The notes beneath the pieces were generated by a model, which was given only the letters and a program-made list of their open reading frames with translations, was not told where the DNA came from and searched no databases. A DNA stretch of 64,000 nucleotides. Source: Sphingomonas metalli (GTDB lineage: Bacteria; Pseudomonadota; Alphaproteobacteria; Sphingomonadales; Sphingomonadaceae). Positions 52,361 through 60,761 of this stretch are shown piece after piece (position 1 is the first letter of the stretch; every line of letters begins with the position of its first letter). The stretch lies in NCBI RefSeq assembly GCF_014641735.1, contig NZ_BMIH01000005.1, forward strand, positions 1 through 64,000, written 5' to 3'. Both the position numbers and the translations under genes were made by a program.

Positions 52361-53128
52361 ATGAGCGGGCGGACGGTCGTGGTGACGGGCGCGGAATCGG
52401 GGATCGGGGCAGCGTGCGCGGCGGCCTTCGGGGCGGCGGGCGACCGGGTCGCCATCTTCTATCATGCCGATCGCGACGCCGCGGAGGCCTCCGCCGCGGC
52501 GGTGCGCGGCGCGGGCGGCGAGGCGATGACCGTTCAGGCGCAGGTCGAGGACGAGGCCTCGGTCGACGCCGCCTTCGCCGCGGTCGAGCAGGCCTGGGGC
52601 GCGGCGGCGGTGCTGGTCAATTCGGCCGGGCTCAACATGACCGGCGTCACGGTGCGCGACATGGCCCTCGACCAGTGGCGCCGGTTGATCGACACCGACC
52701 TGACCGGCGCCTTCCTCGTCTCGCGCCGCTTCCTGACCGGGCGCGGTACCGCGGCCGGCGACGCGGCGATCATCCATATCTCCTCGATCCACGCCTATGC
52801 CGTGCGCGCGGGCGGGGCGGACTATTGCGCCGCCAAGGGCGGACTGACCACGCTCGTCGAGACGCTGGCGGTCGAGGAGGCGGCCCGGGGCACCCGCGTG
52901 AATGCGATCGAACCGGGCATGATCCTGACCCCGATGAACGCCCGCGCCCAGACCGACATCGACTATCGCCACGCCCTCGAGCGCAACATCCCGATGGGCC
53001 GCGCCGGCAAGCCCGAAGAGGTGGCGGACCTCGCCGTCTTCCTCGCCAGCGACCGCGCGCGCTACATCACCGGTGCGCGCATCGTCATCGATGGCGGCCT
53101 GTCGCTGATGCAGGCGCTCGGCGCATGA
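52361..53128 (+). CDS. SDR oxidoreductase (FabG-like)
   Basis: 255 residues. GAESGIG (10-16), YHADRD after the second strand suggesting NADP use, VNSAG, the catalytic Ser in IISSIHAYAVR and YCAAK, and the tetramer tail TGARIVIDGGLSLM. Its stop overlaps the GH130-like gene by 4 bases. Pairing with a mannoside-phosphorylase-like enzyme suggests sugar or polyol oxidation rather than fatty-acid synthesis; inference. Confidence 0.9.
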   Translation: MSGRTVVVTGAESGIGAACAAAFGAAGDRVAIFYHADRDAAEASAAAVRGAGGEAMTVQAQVEDEASVDAAFAAVEQAWGAAAVLVNSAGLNMTGVTVRDMALDQWRRLIDTDLTGAFLVSRRFLTGRGTAAGDAAIIHISSIHAYAVRAGGADYCAAKGGLTTLVETLAVEEAARGTRVNAIEPGMILTPMNARAQTDIDYRHALERNIPMGRAGKPEEVADLAVFLASDRARYITGARIVIDGGLSLMQALGA

Positions 53129-54072
53129 CCGCCAGCGTCGCCGATCCGCATCGCAAGGATGCGGTCGCCGCCGCGGACGAGCCGCTCGACTTCAACGTCA
53201 AGCGGATCGAGACGGTGACGCTCGACGGCCCCGCGGCGCTGATGGCCCGCGACCTGATGAGCCCCTATGTCTGGCGCGAGCCGGACGGGCGCTGGGGTAT
53301 CATGGTCCGCGCGGTGGTGCGGCAGGGCGAGCCGCTGGTTGATACCGGCCGGATCTGGGCCGGGTGGAGCGACGACGGCCGGCACTTCACGATGCTCGAC
53401 GCGCCCTCGATCGTGCCCGGCCCGGGCGACCACGACGCCGGCGGGGTGGAGGATCCCACCGTCGTGCGGACGGCGGACGGCTATGTCGTCTATTATTCCG
53501 GCGTGCTCGCCGACCATGCCCATGGCGAACTCTCCTATGCCAGCGGCCCCGCGCTGGACCGGCTGGTGAAGAGTGGGGTCGCCCTCGCCTCCTCCAAATC
53601 GGAGGGGAATACCAAGGAGGCGACCGTCGACCGCACCGCCGACGGACGCTGGCGGCTCTTCTACGAATATGCCGCCGACCAGGCGTCGCGCATCGGCCTT
53701 GCGATCGGCCCGGATGTCGGTGGTCCCTGGACCGAGCAGCCCACCCCCTTCATGCCGCGCGAGGACAGCTGGGACGACTGGCACCTGTCGACCGGCCCGC
53801 TCCTCACCGACGATCCGGCGCGGCCGGTGATGTTCTATAACGGCGCGACCCGCGACGCACGCTGGCGGATCGGCTGGGTGGCGTTCGACGCCGACTATGC
53901 GCGGGTCGTGGCGCGCGGGATCCAGCCGCTCCTCACCCCGCCCCCCGCGGACGACCGCGGCGCCACCGACATCGCCTTTGCCGCGTCCGTGGTGGTCGAA
54001 GACGATCGGATCTGGCTGTATTACTCGCTGGAAGACCGCAAACTCGCCCGCGCGCTGATCCGGCGATCGTGA
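53125..54072 (+). CDS. GH130-like glycosidase/phosphorylase
   Basis: 315 residues, five-bladed beta-propeller type. Signature GVEDPTVVRTADGYVVYYSG, preceded by MSPYVWREPDGRWGIMVRA and followed by KEATVDRTADGRWRLFYEY and PLLTDDPARPVMFYNGATRD. Family 130 contains beta-mannoside phosphorylases and beta-1,2-mannosidases, with an aspartate as proton donor. Translationally coupled to the SDR. May handle mannosides from the mannan locus some 45 kb upstream; exact activity unknown. Confidence 0.75.
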   Translation: MTASVADPHRKDAVAAADEPLDFNVKRIETVTLDGPAALMARDLMSPYVWREPDGRWGIMVRAVVRQGEPLVDTGRIWAGWSDDGRHFTMLDAPSIVPGPGDHDAGGVEDPTVVRTADGYVVYYSGVLADHAHGELSYASGPALDRLVKSGVALASSKSEGNTKEATVDRTADGRWRLFYEYAADQASRIGLAIGPDVGGPWTEQPTPFMPREDSWDDWHLSTGPLLTDDPARPVMFYNGATRDARWRIGWVAFDADYARVVARGIQPLLTPPPADDRGATDIAFAASVVVEDDRIWLYYSLEDRKLARALIRRS

Positions 54073-54105
54073 TCCGAGCCATTCGGTAAACCGGTCCCTG
54101 ATCTT

Positions 54106-54122
54106 GTATCGTGCGGCGATAC
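54106..54122. promoter_or_regulatory. Inverted repeat GTATCG-N5-CGATAC before higBA
   Basis: A perfect dyad 15 bases upstream of the toxin start, within a larger imperfect one (TGTAT ... ATACA, 54105-54130). Expected type of site for HigA autorepression. Confidence 0.5.
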
Positions 54123-54137
54123 GCAATACAGTGAAGT

Positions 54138-54416
54138 GTGATCGTCAGCTTCCGGCACAAGGGTCTCGAAGCCTTCTACGACCGTGGCACAATGCGGGGC
54201 ATCCAGGCGAGCCATGCGAAGAAGCTGCGGAACATCCTCGGCCTTCTCGATGTCGCGGCGGCTCCGGGCGATATGAACCTGCCCTCCTTCCGGCTTCACG
54301 CGCTGAAAGGGGATCTGAAGGGGCATTGGTCGGTCTGGGTCAACGGCAACTGGCGCGTCACCTTCCGCTTTGTCGGCACCAATGCCGAGCTGGTCGATTA
54401 TCAGGATTATCATTGA
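54138..54416 (+). CDS. higB: HigB-type mRNA interferase toxin
   Basis: 92 residues from GTG 54138. MIVSFRHKGLEAFYDRGTMRG at the N-terminus, LHALKGDLKGHWSVWVNGNWRVTFRF (catalytic-type Lys/Arg) and DYQDYH at the end match the RelE-fold HigB (killer protein) family. Toxin-first order with HigA 4 bases downstream. Confidence 0.88.
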   Translation: MIVSFRHKGLEAFYDRGTMRGIQASHAKKLRNILGLLDVAAAPGDMNLPSFRLHALKGDLKGHWSVWVNGNWRVTFRFVGTNAELVDYQDYH

Positions 54417-54420
54417 GGGC

Positions 54421-54711
54421 ATGACGACGATGCACCACCCCCCGCACCCCGGCGAACTGCTGCGCGACGAGGTCATCGCCGCGTTGAACCTGTCGGTGAC
54501 CGAGGCCGCCAGCCGCCTCGCCATGTCGCGCGTCGCCCTGTCGCGCGTGCTGAACGGCAAGGCGGGCATCAGCCCGGACCTTGCCCTGCGCCTCGAACAG
54601 GCCGGGGCCAGTACCGCCCGCGCCTGGCTGGCGATGCAGGCGAATCATGATCTCTGGTGCGCTCGTCAACATGCGCAGCCGCCTGTGCGCCCGTTGCAGG
54701 ATGCAGCCTGA
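54421..54711 (+). CDS. higA: HigA-type antitoxin
   Basis: 96 residues. HHPPHPGELLRDEVIAALNLSVTEAASRLAMSRVALSRVLNGKAGISPDLALRLEQA is the typical HigA helix-turn-helix. Neutralises HigB and represses the operon. ATG 54430 (MHHPPHPGE) is an equally good start. Confidence 0.88.
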   Translation: MTTMHHPPHPGELLRDEVIAALNLSVTEAASRLAMSRVALSRVLNGKAGISPDLALRLEQAGASTARAWLAMQANHDLWCARQHAQPPVRPLQDAA

Positions 54712-54726
54712 CCGCCGCGGGCGTCG

Positions 54727-55869
54727 CTACCGATCGAACCGCACGATCTGCCGCACCGCCCGCCCCTCTGCCAGCGCGTCGAAGCCCTGGTTGATCTCGG
54801 CCAGCGAGAGATAGCCGCTGACCAGCCGGTCGACCGGCAGTCGCCCGGCGCGGTACAGCGCGACGTAACGGGGGATGTCGCGCATCGGCACGCAGGTGCC
54901 GATATAGCTGCCCTTCAGCGTCCGTTCCTCCCCGACCAGCGCGACGATATTGACCGGCAGCGCGGCATCGGCCGGCGGCAGGCCGGCAGTGACGGTGGTG
55001 CCGCCACGCCGCGTCATCGCCACGGCGCTTTCGAGCGCGCGGACCGATCCCGCCATCTCCAGCACCACGTCGCACCCGCCGGCCGTGAGCGCACGCACCT
55101 GCGCCGCCGCATCGGCACCGGCGAGCACCGTCGCGCTCGCGCCCAGACCGCGGGCGAGCGCCAGCTTGTCCTCCATCAGATCGACCGCGATGACCTGCGC
55201 CGCGCCCGCCGCGATCGCGCCAAGGACCGCCGCCAGCCCGACCCCGCCCAGCCCGACCACCGCCACTGTCTGCCCCGCGCGCACCGCGGCGGTGTTGATC
55301 ACCGCCCCCACGCCCGTCAGCACCGCGCAGCCGAACAGCGCCGCCTCGTGCAGCGGCAGATCGGCATCGACCTTCACCAGCGACCGGCGCGCAACGACCG
55401 CATGGCTGGCAAAGGCCGAACAGCCGAGATGATGATGTACCGCGCCTGCCGCCGCATCCATGGCCGGATCGTGCAGCCGCACCGCGCCGGAGAGCAGGGT
55501 TCCCGCCCCGTTCGCCGCCGCGCCCGGCTCGCACAGCGCCGGCCGCCCCTCGGCGCAGGGCAGACAATGGCCGCAGCTGGGCATGAAGACCATGACGACA
55601 TGGTTGCCCACCGCAAGATCGCCGACATCCGCGCCCAGCGCCTCGACCACGCCGGCCGCCTCGTGCCCCAGCGCCATCGGTACCGGGCGCGGCCGGCTGC
55701 CGTCGATCACCGACAGGTCCGAATGGCACAGGCCCGCCGCGGCGATCCGCACCAGCACCTCGCCCTGGCCCGGCGGGTCGAGTTCCAGCGTCTCGATCGC
55801 CAGCGGCCGGCTCTCGGCATAGGGTCGCGGCGCGCCGCGCCGGCGCAGAACGGCAGCCTCGATCTTCAT
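54727..55869 (-). CDS. Zinc-dependent alcohol dehydrogenase (medium-chain)
   Basis: 380 residues. Catalytic zinc ligands in GLCHSDLSV and GHEAAGVVE, structural zinc in PSCGHCLPCAEGRPALC, nucleotide motif VGLGGVGLAA. Resembles the class III/aryl-alcohol dehydrogenases. Divergent from a thioesterase and convergent with higBA. Substrate unknown. Confidence 0.9.
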   Translation of the reverse strand: MKIEAAVLRRRGAPRPYAESRPLAIETLELDPPGQGEVLVRIAAAGLCHSDLSVIDGSRPRPVPMALGHEAAGVVEALGADVGDLAVGNHVVMVFMPSCGHCLPCAEGRPALCEPGAAANGAGTLLSGAVRLHDPAMDAAAGAVHHHLGCSAFASHAVVARRSLVKVDADLPLHEAALFGCAVLTGVGAVINTAAVRAGQTVAVVGLGGVGLAAVLGAIAAGAAQVIAVDLMEDKLALARGLGASATVLAGADAAAQVRALTAGGCDVVLEMAGSVRALESAVAMTRRGGTTVTAGLPPADAALPVNIVALVGEERTLKGSYIGTCVPMRDIPRYVALYRAGRLPVDRLVSGYLSLAEINQGFDALAEGRAVRQIVRFDR

Positions 55870-55988
55870 GCCCGGTCGATCCTCTTCCTCGTCCGCCCCA
55901 TGGTGGAGCGCCGCGATCGGCGCGACAACCCGCCTGCGCGGCGCAGCCGATGGTTGACGCGCGCGCGCCGTGCGCCTTCGATCGCGCC

Positions 55989-56441
55989 ATGACCGACGAG
56001 ACGACGCGCGCGCCGCTGCATCCCCGTACCGCCTATCGCTGGTGGCAACCGATCGTCACGCGGTGGAGCGACAACGACGCCTATGGCCATGTCAACAACG
56101 CGATCTACTATCATTGGTTCGACACGGCGGTGAATGCATGGCTGATCGCACAGGGCCTGCTCGACGTCGAGCGCGGCGATCCGATCGGCCTGGTGGTGGA
56201 GACGCGCTGCCGCTACGCCCGGCCGCTCGCCTATCCCGAGCCCGTCGAGATCGGCCTCGCAGTCGAACGGCTCGGCCGGTCGAGCGTCACCTACCGGCTC
56301 GGCGCCTTCGCGACGGGCGAGGCGGATCCCGCCGCCCAGGCCCTCTTCACCCATGTCTATGTCGACCGCCCCACGCGTCGCCCGGTGCCGTTGCCGGACG
56401 CCTGGCGCGAGCGGCTGGAGACGCTCCAGACCGGCTTGTAA
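55989..56441 (+). CDS. Hotdog-fold acyl-CoA thioesterase (YbgC/FcbC type)
   Basis: 150 residues. TRWSDNDAYGHVNNAIYYHWFDTA has the active-site Asp of the 4-hydroxybenzoyl-CoA-thioesterase group; VETRCRYARPLAYPEPVEIGL follows. Cytosolic. ATG 55989 is chosen; ATG 55950 would add a Cys/Arg-rich stretch. Likely acts on acyl-CoAs of medium length. Confidence 0.88.
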   Translation: MTDETTRAPLHPRTAYRWWQPIVTRWSDNDAYGHVNNAIYYHWFDTAVNAWLIAQGLLDVERGDPIGLVVETRCRYARPLAYPEPVEIGLAVERLGRSSVTYRLGAFATGEADPAAQALFTHVYVDRPTRRPVPLPDAWRERLETLQTGL

Positions 56442-56503
56442 ATAGAAGCGTTTCCGGACACGATGGTGCTGGCGGCACGACGCCGCGAAGGGGTGATCCG
56501 GCC

Positions 56504-56860
56504 ATGCTAGCCACCGTCCTCGCTCTGGCGCTCCAGGCTGCGCCGTCGGCCCCCGCCCCGCGGGGACTGGCGGGCGACTGGACGGTCGATCTGTCGACCC
56601 GGCCGGGCCAGCCCTATACGCAGCCGATGCAGCTGACGCTCCAGCCGGACGGTACGGTCACCGGCTCGTTCTACCAGAGCACGATCGAGAAGGGGCGCTG
56701 GAAGACGGACCGTGGCCGGACCTGCGCCAGCTTCCGGACGTCGGACGGCAAGGGACCCTATCACACATCCGTCTGTCTCCGCGGCGACCGCGCCGAAGGA
56801 CAGACCTGGGCCGAAGCCCGGAACTTCCTGTTCAACTGGTTCGCCGAGCGGGCCAGGTAG
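56504..56860 (+). CDS. Small secreted beta-rich protein of unknown function
   Basis: 118 residues. Short signal peptide MLATVLALALQAAPSAPAP, then GDWTVDLSTRPGQPYTQPMQLTLQPDGTVTGSFYQSTIEKGRWKTDRGRTCASF, like a lipocalin-type or DUF-type barrel, with two cysteines able to pair. No family assigned. Confidence 0.6.
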   Translation: MLATVLALALQAAPSAPAPRGLAGDWTVDLSTRPGQPYTQPMQLTLQPDGTVTGSFYQSTIEKGRWKTDRGRTCASFRTSDGKGPYHTSVCLRGDRAEGQTWAEARNFLFNWFAERAR

Positions 56861-56878
56861 AAGCGGAAGGCGCCCCTC

Positions 56879-58156
56879 CTACCCCGACCGCCGCGACGAC
56901 AGTCGCAGCAGCCGGCCGCCGCTGCCATCCTCCAGCAGCCACAGCGCGCCGTCGGGGCCGGTCAGGACGAAGCGGGTGCGCGCGTCCATGTCCCAGCGGG
57001 CGATCTCGCGCGGATGGTCGCCGTCGAAGCCCAGCTGGACGAGCGTGCTCGATCCCAGCCCGCCGACAAAGGCGGTTCCGCGCCACTCCGGGAACATCGC
57101 GCCCTTGTAGAAGGTGAAGCCGGCCGGCGCGATGACCGGGTTCCAGTAGAGTTCGGGCTGCCGGAACTCGGGCCGGGTGGCGGGCCTGGGGATCGGCTTG
57201 CCGTCGTAATTGTCGCCATAGGAAACGAGCGGCCAGCCATAGTTCGCACCGGCTTCGATCAGGTTCAGCTCGTCGCCGCCCTTGGGACCCATCTCGGTCT
57301 CCCAGAGCCGCCCCTGGTCGTCGAAGGCGAGGCCGTAGGGATTGCGCAATCCGCTGACCCAGGTCTCTGCCGGGGTCAGGTTCGGCCCGGGCATAGCGAC
57401 CGTCCGCACCTTCGCGCCCGCCGCCGCCTGCGTGTCCTCGGGCGGATCGATCAAGCCGATCCGCGTCGCGCCCTGCCGGCCTGCGCCCGGATTGCCCGGC
57501 GCCGGCGCCCCGTCGAGCGTCAGCCGCAGGATCTTGCCGAGCGCCTGATCGGGATCCTGCGCCGGGGTGAAGCGCTGCCGCTCGCCGACCGTCAGGAACA
57601 GGAAGCGTTGATCGGGCGAGAACGCGATATAGCCGCCGAACTGCCCGCCCGCCCCGCGGGGAAGCTGCCGCCAGAGGACCTCGACACCGGTCAGTGCGGC
57701 GGTATCTCCCCGGTCGACCAGCGTCGCCCGCGCGAGCGCGAGGCCGTCGCCTCCCTCGCCCGGCTCGGCATAGGTCAGATAGATGCGATGGTCCTGCGCG
57801 AAATGCGGCGAGGCGATCACGAACAGCAGGCCGCCCTGCCCTTCATAATGGACCCTCGGCACGCCGCTGACCGGTATCTTGCGGCCGGCCTTGGTGACGA
57901 TCCACAAGGCGCCGGGCTTCTCCGTGACCAGCATCCGGTCGTCGGCTATGAAGGTCAGCGCCCAGGGGTCCTCGAAGCTGGCGATCGCTTCGGTGCGGAA
58001 GGGCTTCGTCGCCATCGGCCGGGCCGAGCCATAGTTTACGGGCTCGGCAGGTTCGGCCGCCGATCGCGCCGGCTGCTGCGTCCGGCCGCACCCCGCCAGC
58101 AGGGCGGCTCCGGCCATGAGCAGCGCGAGGCGACGATGACGGGGGCGGTGGCGCAT
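56879..58156 (-). CDS. PQQ-dependent soluble-aldose-type sugar dehydrogenase lipoprotein
   Basis: 425 residues. Lipobox LLAGC with Cys23, then a six-bladed beta-propeller: EDPWALTFIADDRMLVTEKPGALW, HYEGQGGLLFVIASPHFAQD, GGYIAFSPDQRFLFLTVGE, LGKILRLTLDG, ETWVSGLRNPYGLAFDDQGRLWETEMGPKGGDELNLIEAGANYGWP, typical of YliI/soluble glucose dehydrogenases. Oxidises aldoses in the periplasm with PQQ. Confidence 0.9.
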   Translation of the reverse strand: MRHRPRHRRLALLMAGAALLAGCGRTQQPARSAAEPAEPVNYGSARPMATKPFRTEAIASFEDPWALTFIADDRMLVTEKPGALWIVTKAGRKIPVSGVPRVHYEGQGGLLFVIASPHFAQDHRIYLTYAEPGEGGDGLALARATLVDRGDTAALTGVEVLWRQLPRGAGGQFGGYIAFSPDQRFLFLTVGERQRFTPAQDPDQALGKILRLTLDGAPAPGNPGAGRQGATRIGLIDPPEDTQAAAGAKVRTVAMPGPNLTPAETWVSGLRNPYGLAFDDQGRLWETEMGPKGGDELNLIEAGANYGWPLVSYGDNYDGKPIPRPATRPEFRQPELYWNPVIAPAGFTFYKGAMFPEWRGTAFVGGLGSSTLVQLGFDGDHPREIARWDMDARTRFVLTGPDGALWLLEDGSGGRLLRLSSRRSG

Positions 58157-58286
58157 GCGATGGGTCCTGGCGGCGAAGGGTCAAGTGGGGAACGCCATCG
58201 ATCCGCTCTGCGGATCAAGCGTTTCCACCCGGGCGCTCATATCCTCGCAGGCCTGTCCCGTCGACGCTAAGGACCCGATTTACCAT

Positions 58287-58300
58287 CCGAAATGTTTCGG
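58287..58300. promoter_or_regulatory. Palindrome CCGAAATGTTTCGG between sugar dehydrogenase and LOV kinase
   Basis: Perfect 6+6 inverted repeat with a 2-base centre in the 253-base divergent gap, 110 bases before the LOV kinase start. Possible operator; no regulator identified. Confidence 0.35.
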
Positions 58301-58409
58301 CCTCCATGGATGGCGACAGGCGGAGCGGACATTGAGCCAGGTTGATGCAGCCGGGCGTGCAGGCGACGCCGGCGAGGGCCAGAGCGTTGGCACGCCGGCG
58401 GAGGGGAGC

Positions 58410-60059
58410 ATGGACGTCGGCGCGCGGGAGCCGATCGGATCGCCGGGCATGCATCATTGGCAGGAGGCGACCGTCACCGAGCCCGGGCTCGACGAACGCG
58501 GCAACGTCTTCTTCGCCGCGATCGGGATGACGCGCATGCCGATGGTGATCACCGATCCGCATCAGGACGACAATCCCATCGTCTTCGCCAACAACGCCTT
58601 TCTCGACCTCACGCTCTACGAGAAGGAAGAGGTGCTGGGCCGCAACTGCCGGTTTCTCCAGGGCGCGCAGACCGATCGCGACCAGGTCGCGAAGCTGCGC
58701 GCGACGATCGAGCGGGAGGAGTCGATCGCCCTCGAGTTGCTCAACTACAAGCGCGACGGCACGCCCTTCTGGAACGCGGTGTTCATCGGTCCCATCCATG
58801 ACGCATCCGGCAAGCTGCTCTACTTCTTCGCCAGCCAGATCGACGTCACCCGCCGTCGCGAAAGCGAGAGGACGTTGCTGCAGACCCAGAAGATGGAAGC
58901 CGTCGGCCAGCTGACGGCGGGGCTGGCGCACGACTTCAACAACCTGCTCCAGGTCGTGAACGGCAATCTCGAGCTCGCCGCCGCCCGCGTCGAGGACGAC
59001 CGCATGCGCCGCTATATCGAGAGCGCACGCACGGCCGCCGAAAAGGGCGCCAAGCTGACCGGACAACTGCTCGCCTTCGCCCGCAAGACGCGGCTCGATC
59101 CGCGCCCCGTCGACATCAACGCCACCATCACCAGCTTCTGCGACGTGCTCGAAAGCTCGCTCGGCAAGCAGGCCGAGCTCCAGTTGACGTTGCGTCGCGG
59201 CCTGCCCCGGGCCATCCTCGATCCCGAGCAGTTCGAAATGGCGGTGCTCAACATCGCCATCAACGCCCGCGACGCGATGCCGAACGGCGGCCTGATCGAG
59301 ATCGTCACGAGCAAGCTTTCGCTCGACGGGGACGCGCCGGCCCGTTCGCTTTCCCCGGGCGACTATGTGGTGGTGGAGATACGCGACGAGGGACAGGGCA
59401 TGCCGCCGCACGTCGCGGAGCGCGCGACGGAGCCCTTCTTCACGACCAAGGGCACCGGCAAGGGCACGGGGCTCGGCCTCGCCATGGCCTCCGGCTTCGT
59501 CCAGCAGTCGCGCGGGCGGCTCGAGATCGACAGCAAGCCCGGCCGGGGCACGACGATCCGGATGCTCTTCCCCTCCGCGGTCGGCGAGCAGCCCGACCGG
59601 CCCCAACCCCTCCACCACAGTGCCCCCGCCCCGTCGGGCGACAATAGGTCCGGCGCTCATATCCTCGTGGTCGAGGACAGCAGCGAGGTGCTCGCGCTCG
59701 CACGCGAGATACTGGAAGGCGTCGGCTACCGGGTGTCGACCGCGGAGACCGGCGAGGCCGCGCTCGCGCTGTTCGAGACCCTGCCGGCCGGCACGGTCGA
59801 CCTGCTCTTCACCGACCTGATCATGCCGGGCGGGATCAACGGCATCGTGCTGGCCGCCGAGATCGCGCGGCGCGCGCCCGACCTGCCCGTCCTGATGACG
59901 ACGGGGTATAACGAGGAACTCGTGGCGGAAGGGCCGACGCGCGCCGGGCTCGACGTCCTGGGCAAGCCCTATCGGCGAAGCGACCTGCTCGACCGCGTAC
60001 GGCAGGCGCTCAACCGCCGCGGCAGCACCGTCGGCGAGACCGGTCGCACCCCGACCTGA
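58410..60059 (+). CDS. LOV-domain (blue-light) hybrid histidine kinase
   Basis: 549 residues. LOV core [28 protein letters not shown] with the flavin-adduct Cys80, then [18 protein letters not shown]; a dimerisation domain with [13 protein letters not shown] (His174); ATPase domain with [17 protein letters not shown] and [13 protein letters not shown]; and a C-terminal receiver ([26 protein letters not shown]). Soluble. GGAGG precedes ATG 58410; the frame stays open upstream but without family sequence. No cognate response regulator is on this strand. Signals blue light, and perhaps redox state. Confidence 0.9.
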   Translation: MDVGAREPIGSPGMHHWQEATVTEPGLDERGNVFFAAIGMTRMPMVITDPHQDDNPIVFANNAFLDLTLYEKEEVLGRNCRFLQGAQTDRDQVAKLRATIEREESIALELLNYKRDGTPFWNAVFIGPIHDASGKLLYFFASQIDVTRRRESERTLLQTQKMEAVGQLTAGLAHDFNNLLQVVNGNLELAAARVEDDRMRRYIESARTAAEKGAKLTGQLLAFARKTRLDPRPVDINATITSFCDVLESSLGKQAELQLTLRRGLPRAILDPEQFEMAVLNIAINARDAMPNGGLIEIVTSKLSLDGDAPARSLSPGDYVVVEIRDEGQGMPPHVAERATEPFFTTKGTGKGTGLGLAMASGFVQQSRGRLEIDSKPGRGTTIRMLFPSAVGEQPDRPQPLHHSAPAPSGDNRSGAHILVVEDSSEVLALAREILEGVGYRVSTAETGEAALALFETLPAGTVDLLFTDLIMPGGINGIVLAAEIARRAPDLPVLMTTGYNEELVAEGPTRAGLDVLGKPYRRSDLLDRVRQALNRRGSTVGETGRTPT

Positions 60060-60076
60060 CCAGGCCCGGCTGCCAT

Positions 60077-60094
60077 CGGGCGGCCCGCCGCCCG
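60077..60094. terminator. Bidirectional hairpin between convergent genes
   Basis: CGGGCGG-CCCG-CCGCCCG, a perfect 7-bp stem with a 4-base loop between the LOV kinase and the FixJ-like gene. No T-run; the position fits shared termination. Confidence 0.4.
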
Positions 60095-60113
60095 GACCAC
60101 GTCCGCGCCACGA

Positions 60114-60761
60114 TCAGGGGTGCGGCTTGGCCACGGCACCGGCGGGGTCGATCAAGCCGGCGACGAAGGCGCATTTGACGACGTCGGCCAGGTTGGTGAC
60201 CCCCAGCTTCTCCATCATGGTCGCGCGATGCGCCTCGACGGTGCGCGGGCTCAGGTCCAGGCGATGCGCGATCACCTTGTTCGGCAGGCCTTCAACCATG
60301 CCCAGCAGCACCTCACGCTCCCGCGGCGAGAGGCGCGCGATCCGTTCCAGCGCGTCCGCTTCGCGCCGCTGCGCTTCCTCGGCATTCCTCAGATGGTGGA
60401 AGCCGCTCCTCAGCGCCGCGGACAGCTCCGGCCAGCCGACCGGCTTTTCCAGGAAGTTCAGGGCACCGGCCTGCATCGCCGCGACCGCGGCCGACACATT
60501 GCCCTCGCCGGTCAGGACGATGACCTGATGGACGGTGCGGGCCTGCACCATGCGGCGCAGGACATCGAGCCCGTTGGCGCCCGGCAGGTGAAGGTCGAGG
60601 ATCACGCAACCCGGCTTGCCGCGCGGGGCGTAGGCCAGCCAGGCCTCGCCGCTCGGAAAGGAGCGCGTATGCCAGTCGCCCCGCGTCTCGATCAGATCCT
60701 CGAGCGAATAGCGCAGGTCGTCGTCGTCATCGACGATATAGACCCATCCGGCGTCAGACAT
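60114..60761 (-). CDS. FixJ-like response regulator (LuxR helix-turn-helix)
   Basis: 215 residues. Receiver with VDDDDDLR, phosphoacceptor Asp56 in CVILDLHLPG, Thr in VLTGEG, Lys106 in FLEKPVGW; LuxR domain LSPREREVLLGMVEGLPNKVIAHRLDLSPRTVEAHRATMMEKLGV. Overlaps the sensor kinase end by 8 bases. Likely activates target genes when the kinase signals. Confidence 0.92.
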   Translation of the reverse strand: MSDAGWVYIVDDDDDLRYSLEDLIETRGDWHTRSFPSGEAWLAYAPRGKPGCVILDLHLPGANGLDVLRRMVQARTVHQVIVLTGEGNVSAAVAAMQAGALNFLEKPVGWPELSAALRSGFHHLRNAEEAQRREADALERIARLSPREREVLLGMVEGLPNKVIAHRLDLSPRTVEAHRATMMEKLGVTNLADVVKCAFVAGLIDPAGAVAKPHP

